Below are positions 52,414 through 62,892 of a stretch of 64,000 bases of DNA, in pieces (the stretch's first letter is position 1; each line of letters starts with the position of its first letter). The stretch is taken from the NCBI RefSeq assembly GCF_000012505.1, contig NC_007513.1, positions 2,170,001 through 2,234,000 of the forward strand, read 5' to 3'. This DNA comes from Synechococcus sp. CC9902. GTDB lineage: Bacteria > Cyanobacteriota > Cyanobacteriia > PCC-6307 > Cyanobiaceae. The notes beneath the pieces are model-generated. The model had not been told where the DNA came from. It saw only the letters and a program-made list of their open reading frames with translations, and ran no database searches. The translations under genes were made by a program, and so were the position numbers.

Positions 52414-54543
52414 AAAGTGGTAATGACTCAGGCCATCCAGTACGGCAGCCACATTGGAACGGTTCGAGACGTACACCCTGGGTTGATGGTGAGGCACCTG
52501 AAGTGAGCGGTCATGATCCGCTGGAACCACGGTGGCTGGCAATCCATCCATCAACTCAGCATCCCCTTGCTGGCTGGCCACCACCATCACCTGTTCCAAC
52601 GACAATCCCCAGCTCATCGCCAGAAAGCGAATGGCTTCGCTGCGAGATGCTCGCTGAGGCAAAACATCGAGAAACCAGTGACAACGCACATGCGGTTGAG
52701 CTTGTAGCCCATCCCGCCGCAAACGCTGTCGCGCCAAGCTCAGCAGACCTGGATCAGCTTCTTTCAGCAAATAACTAACCTTGTAAGCACCCTGGTGATC
52801 TGAATCCTGGAGGGTGATGTGATCCTGAAGATCCTCCATCGCCTTCAGCACAGCGTGTCGGCTCCAGCACTGGTTAATGCGCTGCGTCCATGCCTGGTCG
52901 AGCTCTAAACCAGGACCGTGATGGAGTTCAGTGCCAGCACGGGTGATCCAAACATCCGGTTCAGGCAGATGCAATTCGGCATAACGCTGCCGTGCCAGCC
53001 CCAAGGAACGACCACTGAGGATGACAAGACCATTGGATTGAGCCAACGCATCCTCACGCAACCGCTCACGTAAATCGTTTAGGGGGCCAACGGCAGGCAA
53101 ATCAAGGCTGCTGTCCAAGTCGAGCACCAACATCCTTGAACGAACCGCTGTCGGTCGAGGTGCTGTAGTTGTCTGCGCAGAAACCAAAGAACGACCCGTC
53201 CTCTGCTGCATTAACGCCAAATAGCGGCACACATGCGCATCCCAACTGAAGTGACGACTCACGGCCTCCACACCGTTATCGCTCCAACGGCGCCAGCGCA
53301 GAAGATCACTTCCAGCCATCTCCAAGGCTTCCTGAAGTGCACCCGGATCCGTCACATCCACCAACAGACCGTTCTCACAACGTGCCTTGATATCGCGAGG
53401 ACCTCCATCATCCGTAGCCACCATCGGCAAACCACAGGCCGCGGCCTCCAGCAACGTGAGACCAAAGGGTTCAGTTAAAGCAGGGTTGACAAACAAGCCG
53501 CCTCGACACGACGCCCACCGATACAAGGCAGGAATCTGAGCGCGGCTGTGCTGCTTCGGGTAAGCAACCTTCCCGTACAGATCAAACCGATCCACGAGGT
53601 CGAACACCTGCTGAAACACATCACGCTGTTGCTTCTCGAGCTGACGCGAATCTTCTCGACATCCCAAGACGAGCACCAAATTATGCCGATTGCGCAGCAC
53701 TGGCGAACGGCCATAGGCCTCCACAAGGGCAGGGATGTTTTTACGTCGCACTGCCCGCGAAATCGCAAGCAAAGGGGAACGATCTGGCTCCCGTAAAAAT
53801 GGCTGAACCATTGGCTGAATCTCAGCCAACTCCTGAGGAGAAGCGTTGGGATAAAAACGTGTCGCATCAACACCAGGGGGAACCACCGCAGCCTGCTCGG
53901 CTTGAAAGTGGCCATAACGGGCGTATTGATGATCAACTTCTTGGTGTGTACTGGTCACCACAAGGTCAGCCTGAGCCAGAGCCCGTTCTTCAGCATCAAT
54001 GCGTCGACTGATCGCATAGGTCTGCTCGATCTGCGACCAATCCAAGCCACTTTCGAGCAAACGTCGCTGTTTCTCGCGGCCCAAGGAATGACCGGTAAAT
54101 ACCAAAGGAATCCCGGTCCTCTGACTCACCAATGCACCAACGAGACCGGCATCGGCGTAATGCGCATGGATCCAATCCACAGCCTCCCCTGGTTGGCTCA
54201 GGCGGGAGACCAGTTGATCGGCCAATTGCTCAAGATGCGGCCAAAGCAATTCTTTTCGGACATAACGCTTGGGTCCAAAGGGAAAGCGGAGGATCCGAGC
54301 CCCTGGGCAAATCTGTTCCTCAGAACGTGCGTAATCCGGCGAAACACGGCGATCAAAAATTTGCCGCGTCACAACATCAACGCGATCAACCTCGGGGCGC
54401 AGAGCCAAACTTCGCGCAAGTTCCAGCACATAGAGGGTTTGACCGCCGGTATCGGAATCGCGGCCAAGCTCTAAATCCTCAGAACGAAATAAGCCATGCA
54501 AGTGCAGATGCAACAAACGAAGACCCATTTCCTCCAGTCCCAA
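52399..54543 (-). CDS. sps: Sucrose-phosphate synthase with C-terminal phosphatase-like domain
   Basis: GT-B glycosyltransferase making sucrose-6-phosphate from UDP-glucose and fructose-6-phosphate. Starts LRLLHLHLHGLF with SDTGGQTLYVLELARSL; KxxNP-type donor region SRAVRRKNIPALVEAYG and NPALTEPFGLTLLEAAA carry the catalytic Glu. The C-terminal 240 residues are a HAD domain: motif I VLDLDSSLD keeps both Asp, motif II LSGRS is kept, but the usual GDS-x-ND motif reads ASQQGDAELM, so phosphatase activity is doubtful. 714 residues. Sucrose is the osmolyte/storage product. Convergent with purT. Confidence 0.93.
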   Translation of the reverse strand: MGLEEMGLRLLHLHLHGLFRSEDLELGRDSDTGGQTLYVLELARSLALRPEVDRVDVVTRQIFDRRVSPDYARSEEQICPGARILRFPFGPKRYVRKELLWPHLEQLADQLVSRLSQPGEAVDWIHAHYADAGLVGALVSQRTGIPLVFTGHSLGREKQRRLLESGLDWSQIEQTYAISRRIDAEERALAQADLVVTSTHQEVDHQYARYGHFQAEQAAVVPPGVDATRFYPNASPQELAEIQPMVQPFLREPDRSPLLAISRAVRRKNIPALVEAYGRSPVLRNRHNLVLVLGCREDSRQLEKQQRDVFQQVFDLVDRFDLYGKVAYPKQHSRAQIPALYRWASCRGGLFVNPALTEPFGLTLLEAAACGLPMVATDDGGPRDIKARCENGLLVDVTDPGALQEALEMAGSDLLRWRRWSDNGVEAVSRHFSWDAHVCRYLALMQQRTGRSLVSAQTTTAPRPTAVRSRMLVLDLDSSLDLPAVGPLNDLRERLREDALAQSNGLVILSGRSLGLARQRYAELHLPEPDVWITRAGTELHHGPGLELDQAWTQRINQCWSRHAVLKAMEDLQDHITLQDSDHQGAYKVSYLLKEADPGLLSLARQRLRRDGLQAQPHVRCHWFLDVLPQRASRSEAIRFLAMSWGLSLEQVMVVASQQGDAELMDGLPATVVPADHDRSLQVPHHQPRVYVSNRSNVAAVLDGLSHYHFLSTR

Positions 54544-54716
54544 ACAAGAAACGAACGCAACCAGCGCCGCTCTTTGTCTTTAAGGGAAGAAAAAGGATTG
54601 AAAAATGAAATAAACGTTAGAAGGTTGAAAACAACAACCAACAAAGTTCCCGAATCACTTGTCAATACTGGGGAGAAGCCCGATTGAGTCGATTCGGCCC
54701 AAACAGTGGTTTGTAA

Positions 54717-54741
54717 AGCAGCTGCCCTCTTAGAGGCTGCT
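54717..54741 (-). terminator. Possible terminator after the DUF1400 hydrolase gene
   Basis: AGCAG-CTGC-CCTCT/AGAGG-CTGCT, an interrupted ten-base inverted repeat at the end of the hydrolase gene, with TTTACA following on the minus strand. The loop is tight, so it may breathe. Weak. Confidence 0.35.
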
Positions 54742-56226
54742 ACTCACGTCAACCAACTGTCCCTGGCTGTCGCCCCATCCACCTGCGGAAAACAAAACAG
54801 AACTCTCCACCCCAAGCTGTTCGTTCAGCCAGGCCAAAATCACAGGCCCGAGCAGTGCTGGACGATCTTCTCCACGAAAACTGCGCAAGCTGAAGTGATC
54901 GGCTCCTTTCACCAACACAAGACGATGACCTGTTCGAACGGCACCGGTATCACGCATCGGTCTGATCGCTTCAGGACCCGAGGGAACCACCCAATCCCTC
55001 GTTCCACTGACCAACAAAACTTTGCCACTCAATGATTTGGAACTGCTGGGATCAAACAGCAACCGCAACGGCGGGCTGACAGCAACCACGGCTTTCACCC
55101 GAGGGTCAGGAGCGGCAGCTTGTTCAATCCCCGAGAGCCAACTGCATTGCAACACCCAACTGATATTGCGTTCAGGGTCTTTTCGATCAACACAACGGGT
55201 CCGCAATTTGTTCTCCGTAGGGCGACCGCCAGCAATTTGGAGCGAAGTGGTCGCGCCCCAGGAGTGGCCAATCATGGCCACAGAATTCGTGTCGATCGAT
55301 TGTCCTGAAAGCAGGCGGCCATTACGCACAGCATCAATAAGAGCAGATACATCCAACGGACGCAGGCGCAATTCTTCAGGGCCTGGCGGTGGGGTATCGC
55401 CCGCCAACATTGATTGCTGCTGGCTTAAATCACTACCTGGATGATCTGGCAAGAGCACGGTGTAGCCGTTGGCAGCCAGAAATTCGGCCCAACCCTCAAA
55501 CGATTCTGGGTCGTCCCACAAACCATGGGAAATCACCGCCAATCGGCCGAGGTCGGTACCGGTGGGTCTCAACACCAGCAGTCGTAACGGCTGTGGCCGG
55601 TGACGCACCGACAGGCGCTGCTCTTCACGGCTCCAACCCCCTCGCAGTGGTTCCCTTAGGGCTGAATTGACAGTTGCAGCCTCCGTTGCCTGCACGAGAG
55701 CAACTCCCTGCTCCAAGTTGGTTTTTAACCGATTGGCTACAACAGCAACCTTGGAAAAATCAATCGATGCTTGCTCGCCAGGCATCGACCTCAAAAAGCC
55801 AAGAACATTCGGCTGACCAATCTCATCAGCCGCAACCAGAGCATCCGTCAACATGCGACCACTTGGATCTGGAGCAGTCCCCTCCAGCTCCACCAGTTGA
55901 GTTGCCGCCCACAAAGCTTGTTCCAGCAGAGGCTGGCCCGTGGACCCTTGCAACAAGGCCTTGGTTTCCACAGGAAGCGGGGTCAGGAACACCTTGTCGA
56001 TCAGCTCAAACACGCGAGTGTCTCCGGCCATCTGAAGGTCGGCCAGATCCGGGCTTTGACGAATCAGTTCAGATGTCGACTGAACATCGCCCAGGTTGAT
56101 CGTGACGCTGGTCTCCAAAAAAGGAAGACGCAACACAAGCCGTTCCAGAGCTCGGGACGGACTGGAAACAAGCGATAGGGCCGCTCCGGTAAGGGCAGCG
56201 ATCAGGAGGTGACGCATCGGTGACAT
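54730..56226 (-). CDS. Exported alpha/beta hydrolase with N-terminal DUF1400
   Basis: About 498 residues. Signal peptide (MRHLLIAALTGAALSLVSS), then the cyanobacterial DUF1400 domain (LERLVLRLPFLETSVTINLG to about residue 165), then an alpha/beta hydrolase with nucleophile elbow MIGHSWGAT, Asp loop GTRDWVVP and His loop GADHFSL, a full triad. Probably periplasmic lipase/esterase or similar; substrate unknown. ATG 56226 overlaps uvrA's TGA (TGATG), so the two are coupled. Two distinct functions in one operon is unusual. Confidence 0.88.
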   Translation of the reverse strand: MSPMRHLLIAALTGAALSLVSSPSRALERLVLRLPFLETSVTINLGDVQSTSELIRQSPDLADLQMAGDTRVFELIDKVFLTPLPVETKALLQGSTGQPLLEQALWAATQLVELEGTAPDPSGRMLTDALVAADEIGQPNVLGFLRSMPGEQASIDFSKVAVVANRLKTNLEQGVALVQATEAATVNSALREPLRGGWSREEQRLSVRHRPQPLRLLVLRPTGTDLGRLAVISHGLWDDPESFEGWAEFLAANGYTVLLPDHPGSDLSQQQSMLAGDTPPPGPEELRLRPLDVSALIDAVRNGRLLSGQSIDTNSVAMIGHSWGATTSLQIAGGRPTENKLRTRCVDRKDPERNISWVLQCSWLSGIEQAAAPDPRVKAVVAVSPPLRLLFDPSSSKSLSGKVLLVSGTRDWVVPSGPEAIRPMRDTGAVRTGHRLVLVKGADHFSLRSFRGEDRPALLGPVILAWLNEQLGVESSVLFSAGGWGDSQGQLVDVSSSL

Positions 56227-59198
56227 CAAGCGGCTACCGCCTGTACTTGAGGAGGGTGCTGCTCGAGCACATGGCTGAGATAGCGGCCAGTGTGACTACT
56301 GCCGTGTTGAGACACCTGCTCTGGCGTTCCAGTCACAAGAATTTCTCCTCCACGATCGCCCCCTTCAGGTCCGAGGTCAATCACCCAATCACTACATCGG
56401 ATCACATCAAGATTGTGCTCAATACAAATAATTGAATTGCCTTTATCAACAAGGCGCTGCATCACGTCCATCAATTTGTGAACGTCATAAAAACTCAAGC
56501 CAGTCGTTGGTTCGTCAATTAAGTAGAGCGTTTTTCCAGTCGCCCGTCGGGACAACTCCGTCGCAAGCTTCACCCTCTGGGCTTCACCTCCAGACAACGT
56601 CGGTGCTGGTTGACCAAGCTTGACGTATCCAAGACCAACGTCGACCAACGTGCGCAAACGATCTGCTGCTTGAGGAATTGCCGAAAACACTTCAGCAGCC
56701 TGCTCAACTGTCATCTGAAGCACATCAGCAATGGTATGTCCTTTGTATTTCACCTGAAGAGTTTCGCGGTTAAAACGAGCTCCTTTACAAACATCGCATT
56801 GAACATAAACATCCGGAAGAAAATTCATTTCAATAACGTTCACTCCCTGTCCTCGACAGGATTCACAACGACCTCCCTTCACGTTAAAACTGAACTGACC
56901 AACCTGATAACCGCGAGCTTTCGCTTCAACAGTTGCAGCAAAAATTTGTCGAATTGGGTCAAAAGCACCCGTATATGTGGCAGGGTTAGACCTTGGGGTT
57001 CTACCAATTGGACTTTGATCAATAATAATAACTTTATCGATCGATTTAATACCACGTAATTCTCCTAATCCCGTCGGAAAGGGAACTTTTAATCCCAGTC
57101 CATTTTCGAGGGCAGGATGCAACAGCTCATTCACAAGTGTGCTCTTCCCACTACCACTAACACCCGTCACAGAAACAAGACGTCCAAGCGGAAAATCAAC
57201 GCTGACGTTTTTAAGGTTGTTGCGATTGCAATCAATCAACTGCAGTCGTCTCGTTCCTTCCTCACGTCGTTCTACGGGCGTGGGTATAGATCGACGACCA
57301 CTGAGGTAAGCCCCTGTTAGCGATTCTTCGCTGTTGAGCAAATCATCGAACGAGCCCTCAGCAACAATGTGGCCCCCATGAACTCCGGCCCCGGGACCAA
57401 TATCAACGACATGATCTGCCGCACGGATGGTGTCTTCGTCGTGTTCGACAACCACCAGTGTGTTTCCGAGGTCTCGTAAACGCCTCAGGGTGGCCAGCAA
57501 ACGGTCATTGTCGCGCTGATGAAGGCCAATGCTCGGCTCATCGAGCACATAAAGAACTCCGGTAAGACCTGCACCAATCTGAGTAGCCAGACGGATTCTT
57601 TGGGCTTCACCGCCGGACAGCGTCATTGCCGGACGATCAAGACTCAAATAATCAAGGCCCACATCCAACAAAAAACGCAGCCGAAGCCGGATTTCTCGAA
57701 GCACCAAATCCCCAATCTGCATCTGACGATCTGTCAGCAACGGGTCGGCACCCTCATGCTCACCAACCCCCATCAGACGTTCAATCCTGTCAAGGGTTTG
57801 ACCAACACTGATAGCGGTCAGTTCCGGAATCCGAAAAGGGCCCACTTTCACAGCGAGAGCTTCAGGACGTAAACGCTGTCCTGCGCAACTGGCACACGGA
57901 ACGAGTTCTAAAAATTTCTCCAACTTTTGGCGGATTGCTTCTCCGCTGGCATCACGAAGTTGACGCTCAAGGATTGGCAGGATGCCTTCAAAGGGACGGG
58001 TATATCCGGCTTTTCCCTTGCGATATCGGCTATCGGCCTGAATCAGAATCGGTTCCTGGCTGCCATAGAGCAGCACATTCCGCTGCTCATCGGTGAGGTC
58101 TTTCCAAGGAGTTTTTATTTCAAAGCCAAAGGCTTCTCCAACGGAATAAAGGAGTGAAAAGTAATAGCTGTTGTCTTTTTCAGCCCAAGGTGCAACGGCT
58201 GCGTACACCGGCTGCGTCGGGTCTGGGACAACGCGGTCGCATGTGAATTTACGGAGATGACCGATGCCATGGCAGTCCTCACAAGCGCCATACGGGCTAT
58301 TAAACGAAAACAACCGCGGAGAGAGTTCCTCCATCACAGCGCCATGAACGGCACAGGCAAAGTTTTCGGAATAGAGGCGTTCCCGATCGACGCCCTCAGG
58401 AAGCTCCTCATCTTTCTTTGGAACGACTTCAACCAAAGCCAAGCCATCACCACGCTTCAAGGCCGTGCGCAAAGAATCGGTGAGACGTTCCTGGATTCCT
58501 TCCCGAGCCACTAATCGGTCCACCACCACCTCAATGTGGTGGCTGTGGTTTTTATCCAACTCAATATTGTCGGCAAGTTCCCGCACTTCACCATCGATGC
58601 GAACACGGGCAAATCCTTCAGCGGCGAGCCCGCTGATCAATTTGGTGTGGGTGCCCTTTTTGCCGCGAACAACGGGGGCCAATAGCTGATAGCGCGTCCC
58701 CTCTGGCAACAGGAGGATTTGATCGACCATTTCATCGATGCTCTGAGGTCGAATCGAGCGGTCGCACTGAGGACAATGAGGCTCACCAGCCCGTCCAAAC
58801 AAAAGTCGGAGGTAATCCTGGATTTCGGTGACGGTGCCAACCGTGGAACGGGGGTTATGGCTTGTTGATTTCTGATCGATCGAAATCGCAGGAGACAACC
58901 CTTCAATGGCATCGACATCGGGCTTGTCCACTTGGCCAAGGAACTGGCGCGCATAAGCCGACAAACTTTCGACATAACGGCGCTGACCTTCGGCAAAAAT
59001 CGTGTCGAACGCCAGGGAGCTCTTACCGCTTCCGCTCACCCCGGTGAACACCACCAGCTTGTTCCGCGGAATGGTGACGTCGACGTTTTTGAGATTGTGC
59101 TGGCGGGCACCCCGCACCCGAATCACATCCTCGAGAGTCCCGCCGGACAGGTTCATCGGACCTGACCCATCAGCACTCTTGGCAGCGGCTCGCACCAT
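56226..59198 (-). CDS. uvrA: Excinuclease ABC subunit A
   Basis: Damage-recognition ATPase of nucleotide excision repair. 990 residues, two ABC modules: Walker A GVSGSGKSSLAFDTIFAEG and GVSGSGKSTLVNEL, signature LSGGEAQRIRLATQIG and LSGGEAQRVKLATEL, zinc-finger modules CASCAGQRLR and CESCRGQGVNVIEM with CDVCKG. Starts with an N-terminal MVRAAAKS leader of marine Synechococcus type. Followed by the coupled hydrolase gene. recN lies 45 bases upstream on the same strand. Confidence 0.98.
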   Translation of the reverse strand: MVRAAAKSADGSGPMNLSGGTLEDVIRVRGARQHNLKNVDVTIPRNKLVVFTGVSGSGKSSLAFDTIFAEGQRRYVESLSAYARQFLGQVDKPDVDAIEGLSPAISIDQKSTSHNPRSTVGTVTEIQDYLRLLFGRAGEPHCPQCDRSIRPQSIDEMVDQILLLPEGTRYQLLAPVVRGKKGTHTKLISGLAAEGFARVRIDGEVRELADNIELDKNHSHHIEVVVDRLVAREGIQERLTDSLRTALKRGDGLALVEVVPKKDEELPEGVDRERLYSENFACAVHGAVMEELSPRLFSFNSPYGACEDCHGIGHLRKFTCDRVVPDPTQPVYAAVAPWAEKDNSYYFSLLYSVGEAFGFEIKTPWKDLTDEQRNVLLYGSQEPILIQADSRYRKGKAGYTRPFEGILPILERQLRDASGEAIRQKLEKFLELVPCASCAGQRLRPEALAVKVGPFRIPELTAISVGQTLDRIERLMGVGEHEGADPLLTDRQMQIGDLVLREIRLRLRFLLDVGLDYLSLDRPAMTLSGGEAQRIRLATQIGAGLTGVLYVLDEPSIGLHQRDNDRLLATLRRLRDLGNTLVVVEHDEDTIRAADHVVDIGPGAGVHGGHIVAEGSFDDLLNSEESLTGAYLSGRRSIPTPVERREEGTRRLQLIDCNRNNLKNVSVDFPLGRLVSVTGVSGSGKSTLVNELLHPALENGLGLKVPFPTGLGELRGIKSIDKVIIIDQSPIGRTPRSNPATYTGAFDPIRQIFAATVEAKARGYQVGQFSFNVKGGRCESCRGQGVNVIEMNFLPDVYVQCDVCKGARFNRETLQVKYKGHTIADVLQMTVEQAAEVFSAIPQAADRLRTLVDVGLGYVKLGQPAPTLSGGEAQRVKLATELSRRATGKTLYLIDEPTTGLSFYDVHKLMDVMQRLVDKGNSIICIEHNLDVIRCSDWVIDLGPEGGDRGGEILVTGTPEQVSQHGSSHTGRYLSHVLEQHPPQVQAVAA

Positions 59199-59230
59199 GA
59201 GGCCCGGGTCTAAAGCACGCGATCCTAAGT

Positions 59231-59251
59231 AAAACCTGCCGGTTCAGGCAG
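59231..59251 (-). terminator. Short terminator at the end of recN
   Basis: CTGCC (59236-59240) and GGCAG (59247-59251) form a five-base stem around the recN stop, followed on the minus strand by GGTTTTAC. The stop codon is inside the loop. Weak but well placed between recN and uvrA. Confidence 0.45.
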
Positions 59252-60938
59252 TTTTTGGGGCCAGCAAGCTGGCTGCATAAGCATCAGCCTGCTCACCGCC
59301 AGCCAAATCGGCTAGCTCCTGTTGGCGCTGTTGGGTGTCCCGCAGTCGGGACACTCGCGAATGAGTGACCCCAGCATCGACGTGTTTAGAGACCCGGAAG
59401 TGATGATCGGCAACGGCTGCCACCAATGGCTGATGGGTGACGCAAAACACCTGACGATGCTGAGCCAAGACGTGAAGCAACTCCGCCATCGCGCCGCTGA
59501 CCCGACCACTGACACCGGCATCAATTTCATCAAAAAGCAAGGTGCTTGATCCATCGACAGTGGCAAGCGTGGTCTTCAAAGCCAGCAAGAAACGCGACAT
59601 CTCACCACCTGAGGCAACGTCCTGCAGAGGAGCTAGCGGCTGGCCTGGATTCGCGGAAAAAAGAAAACGAATGGCATCTGCGCCATGGTCTGTTGCCTCC
59701 GATTCCGATAGCTCTACCTGAAAACGAACATTGGCCAACCCCATCGGAGGCAGTAGCTCAAGCAACGACGCCTGAAGAGAATCAGCCGCCTTGAGCCGGG
59801 CACCATGCAACAGGGCATTGGCCTCATCCCGATCGGCCCGAGCAATTTCTTCGGCCAAGCGCAGCCGATCAAAATCAGCTTCAGCTCCACCGTCTTCGAG
59901 GATGTGGCGCAAGTGATCACGACGTTCAATCAAAGCCGCCAAATCAAGACCATGGCGTCGTTGCAAGCGTTTTAAATCGGCAAGTCGCTCTTGAATCGAG
60001 CCGAGTCGCTCAGGATTGCTGTCCAGAGTGCAGCTGTAGTCGTCGAGAGATTGAAGTAGGTCGTTGATACCAGCCTCAAGGTCCAAGGCCTGATCGCGCA
60101 GCGGCTGCACCGAACCATCCAATTGGCTCATCGCCTGCAACTCCTGGATCACCACTGCGAAGTGCTCCTGCAAGGACGGTGCTTGCTCTGCTCCATCCCG
60201 CAGACGACCGAATAGCAAAACCAACCACTCCTGCAGCCTCACACCATGGACCAAACGGTCCTGTTCTTGTTCGAGCAGACCATCCTCAGCTGGGTCATCA
60301 AGATCAGCTTTCTCAAGTAGATCCAACAAATCCTCTTGTTCCAACCGCTCTTGCTCAAATCGCTCTCGTTCCTGCTCAGCGGTGTTCAAAGCGATGGCCG
60401 CGGCCTTCCACCGATGCCAAGTCGTCCTTGTCGATTCCAGCCGCTCTGCCAAAGCGGTACCGCCCAGTTGATCGAGCCAACGTCTCTGCTGACCAGGACG
60501 GGAGAGCTGCTGCGTTTGTCCTTGAACCGTGAGATCAATCAGCAGGGGCCGCAACTCCAAAAGCTGCTGGCGATTCACTGAAATTCCATTGAGACGGGAA
60601 CGGCTTGAAAATCGGGTTTCGTCCTGACGCTTCCATTCACGGCTCAGGAGCAACTCCTCCTCCTCGCAGTCAAAATCCGCATCCAAAAGCCACTGCCGAA
60701 CTTGCTCGGACGGATTGAAGCTGGCCTCAATCTGTGCACGGTCACAACCATTACGGAGTAATCGAAGCCCATTCGCTCCTTGAGCCCCACCTAAAACCGC
60801 ATCAAGGGCATCCAAAAGAATGGATTTTCCGGCTCCGGTTTCACCCGTAAGCACTGTGAATCCGCCGCAAAAATCCAGCTCCAGGCTGTCGATTAGGGCA
60901 ATGTTGTTGAGTTGAAGACCGGTCAGCACAACCAGCAC
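59244..60938 (-). CDS. recN: DNA repair protein RecN
   Basis: SMC-like ATPase in double-strand break repair. 564 residues. Walker A FTVLTGETGAGKSILLDALD, long coiled coil (about 160-350), then ASGGEMSRFLLALKTTLA and LLFDEIDAGVSGRVSGAMAELL (signature and Walker B). GTG start 60938. Precedes uvrA on the same strand, with a short hairpin between. Divergent from the ABC1 kinase gene. Confidence 0.96.
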   Translation of the reverse strand: MLVVLTGLQLNNIALIDSLELDFCGGFTVLTGETGAGKSILLDALDAVLGGAQGANGLRLLRNGCDRAQIEASFNPSEQVRQWLLDADFDCEEEELLLSREWKRQDETRFSSRSRLNGISVNRQQLLELRPLLIDLTVQGQTQQLSRPGQQRRWLDQLGGTALAERLESTRTTWHRWKAAAIALNTAEQERERFEQERLEQEDLLDLLEKADLDDPAEDGLLEQEQDRLVHGVRLQEWLVLLFGRLRDGAEQAPSLQEHFAVVIQELQAMSQLDGSVQPLRDQALDLEAGINDLLQSLDDYSCTLDSNPERLGSIQERLADLKRLQRRHGLDLAALIERRDHLRHILEDGGAEADFDRLRLAEEIARADRDEANALLHGARLKAADSLQASLLELLPPMGLANVRFQVELSESEATDHGADAIRFLFSANPGQPLAPLQDVASGGEMSRFLLALKTTLATVDGSSTLLFDEIDAGVSGRVSGAMAELLHVLAQHRQVFCVTHQPLVAAVADHHFRVSKHVDAGVTHSRVSRLRDTQQRQQELADLAGGEQADAYAASLLAPKTA

Positions 60939-61005
60939 CGGTGGTGAATTCGAACGTAGCGGCGATGCAGTTCGTTTAGAAGGGGGGCATTACACGCCCA
61001 AAACA

Positions 61006-62868
61006 ATGGCGGAGGAACTTGGGGATTTCATCGAAGCGGCTGGTCTGCTCGAGTACGACCCTGCCGCCATTACGCGGATCTACGCAGGCCATCCTCAACG
61101 CCTCATCAGGCGGCTTTGGCAAACGTTGGTCCCCATCGGCCTCTTGCTCTTTGGCGTGGCCTTCGACTGGCTGTTCCAGCTGCTGAAGGATGAAACGCGG
61201 GCAAGATCACGCGCCAAAGAATGTGCCGAACTGTTGGTAGACCTTGGCCCAGCCTTTATCAAAGCTGGACAAGCCTTATCAACCCGACCGGACATCGTTC
61301 CTCCTCTTCTTTTGGAAGAGTTAGCCCAACTTCAAGATCAACTGCCGGGCTTCGACAGTGAACTGGCGATGGCTTGCATCGAAGAAGACCTAGGCGGGCC
61401 AGTAGAAAATTTTTATGAGCAATTGGATCGTGATCCAATTTCAGCAGCATCCCTTGGCCAAGTTCACAAGGGGATCTTGAAAAATGGTCAAAAAGTAGCG
61501 GTAAAAGTTCAACGTCCTGGACTGCGAGAACAGATCACTCTTGATCTTTATATCGTTAGAAATATTGCCTCATGGCTTAATAAAAACATCGGCCTAATCC
61601 GAAGCGATCTTGTTGCCTTGATCGATGAGCTCGGAAAACGCGTGTTTGAAGAGATGGATTACATCAATGAAGCCGATAATGCTGAAAAATTTGGGGTCTT
61701 ACACCAACACAACGCTCGTATAGCGGTTCCCGCCATCTATCACGAAGCCACCAGCCGCCGTGTCCTAACGATGGAGTGGATCGATGGCGTCAAACTTACC
61801 AACCTTGAAGGGGTTCGTGAGATGGGAATCGATCCGGACGACATGGTGGAGGTTGGTGTGAATTGCAGCCTTCAGCAACTTCTAGAACATGGATTTTTCC
61901 ATGCGGATCCGCATCCAGGCAATCTTCTTGCGATGGAAGATGGAAGGCTTTGCTATCTCGATTTCGGAATGATGAGTGAAGTGAGTCGAGAATCACGCAC
62001 AGGTTTGATCCAAGCTGTTGTTCACCTAGTCAATCGAAATTTTGGCCGCCTTTCGAAGGATTTTGTCACTCTTGGATTTTTAGCAGAAGATGTCAACCTT
62101 GAGCCGATTGTTCCTGCTTTCGAAAAAGTATTTAGTCAGGCACTACAAGCCGGCGTAAACCGCATGGACTTCAAAGCAGTTACAGACGATATGTCTGGTG
62201 TGATGTACAAATTTCCGTTCCGAGTTCCGCCTTACTACGCCCTGATCATTCGCTCACTGGTAACCCTCGAGGGAATTGCTCTGAGTGTGGATCCCGAATT
62301 CAAAATTCTGGGCGCCGCTTATCCATACTTCGCACGACGGCTCATGGAAGATCCAGATCCACAGCTGCGTCAAAGTCTCAAAGAAATGCTCTTTGACGGC
62401 GATGCATTCCGTTGGAGCCGACTTGAAAATTTGGTGTCCAGCGCTGCAAGTCAAGCTCAGCTCGACCTCGACACATTGCTAGATCAACTACTTGATTTCC
62501 TTTTTTCCCAAAAGGCCGGTTTACTACGCAATCAATTAGTCGAGGCAACGGTTGATCGCCTAGATGCGTTGGGCTGGTCGACCATGCAACGTCTTGGACG
62601 CCGACTCCCAAGAGGGCTTCAACCTGCTGGCATGACACCGATGAACCATGGGGGTTCAATCGATCCATTCATGCAAATGGAACCGGTTCGTGAACTCATT
62701 GCTGTTTTGCAATCCTTACCCGGATTCACACCAGATCTCGTTCTCAAACGCATGCCAAGAGTGCTCAAAGAACCCGATGCACGACGGATGGGTTTCCAAG
62801 TCGCCCAAGGTTTGGCCGAACGGGGAGTTGTCCGCTTGGTCCGCGTCGCAGCGGGAGTAGCCACCTAA
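61006..62868 (+). CDS. ABC1/AarF/UbiB-family atypical kinase
   Basis: 620 residues. KxGQ motif (LGPAFIKAGQALSTRPDIVP), Ala-rich nucleotide loop AASLGQVHKG, kinase-like HADPHPGN and DFGMMSEVS; a hydrophobic patch near residues 45-60 may touch the membrane. Family members support ubiquinone/plastoquinone or tocopherol metabolism, chiefly as ATPases. Which quinone-related role applies here is unclear. ATG 61006, 68 bases from divergent recN. Confidence 0.93.
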   Translation: MAEELGDFIEAAGLLEYDPAAITRIYAGHPQRLIRRLWQTLVPIGLLLFGVAFDWLFQLLKDETRARSRAKECAELLVDLGPAFIKAGQALSTRPDIVPPLLLEELAQLQDQLPGFDSELAMACIEEDLGGPVENFYEQLDRDPISAASLGQVHKGILKNGQKVAVKVQRPGLREQITLDLYIVRNIASWLNKNIGLIRSDLVALIDELGKRVFEEMDYINEADNAEKFGVLHQHNARIAVPAIYHEATSRRVLTMEWIDGVKLTNLEGVREMGIDPDDMVEVGVNCSLQQLLEHGFFHADPHPGNLLAMEDGRLCYLDFGMMSEVSRESRTGLIQAVVHLVNRNFGRLSKDFVTLGFLAEDVNLEPIVPAFEKVFSQALQAGVNRMDFKAVTDDMSGVMYKFPFRVPPYYALIIRSLVTLEGIALSVDPEFKILGAAYPYFARRLMEDPDPQLRQSLKEMLFDGDAFRWSRLENLVSSAASQAQLDLDTLLDQLLDFLFSQKAGLLRNQLVEATVDRLDALGWSTMQRLGRRLPRGLQPAGMTPMNHGGSIDPFMQMEPVRELIAVLQSLPGFTPDLVLKRMPRVLKEPDARRMGFQVAQGLAERGVVRLVRVAAGVAT

Positions 62869-62892
62869 GTTCCAGAGAATTCCTAAGGCCGG

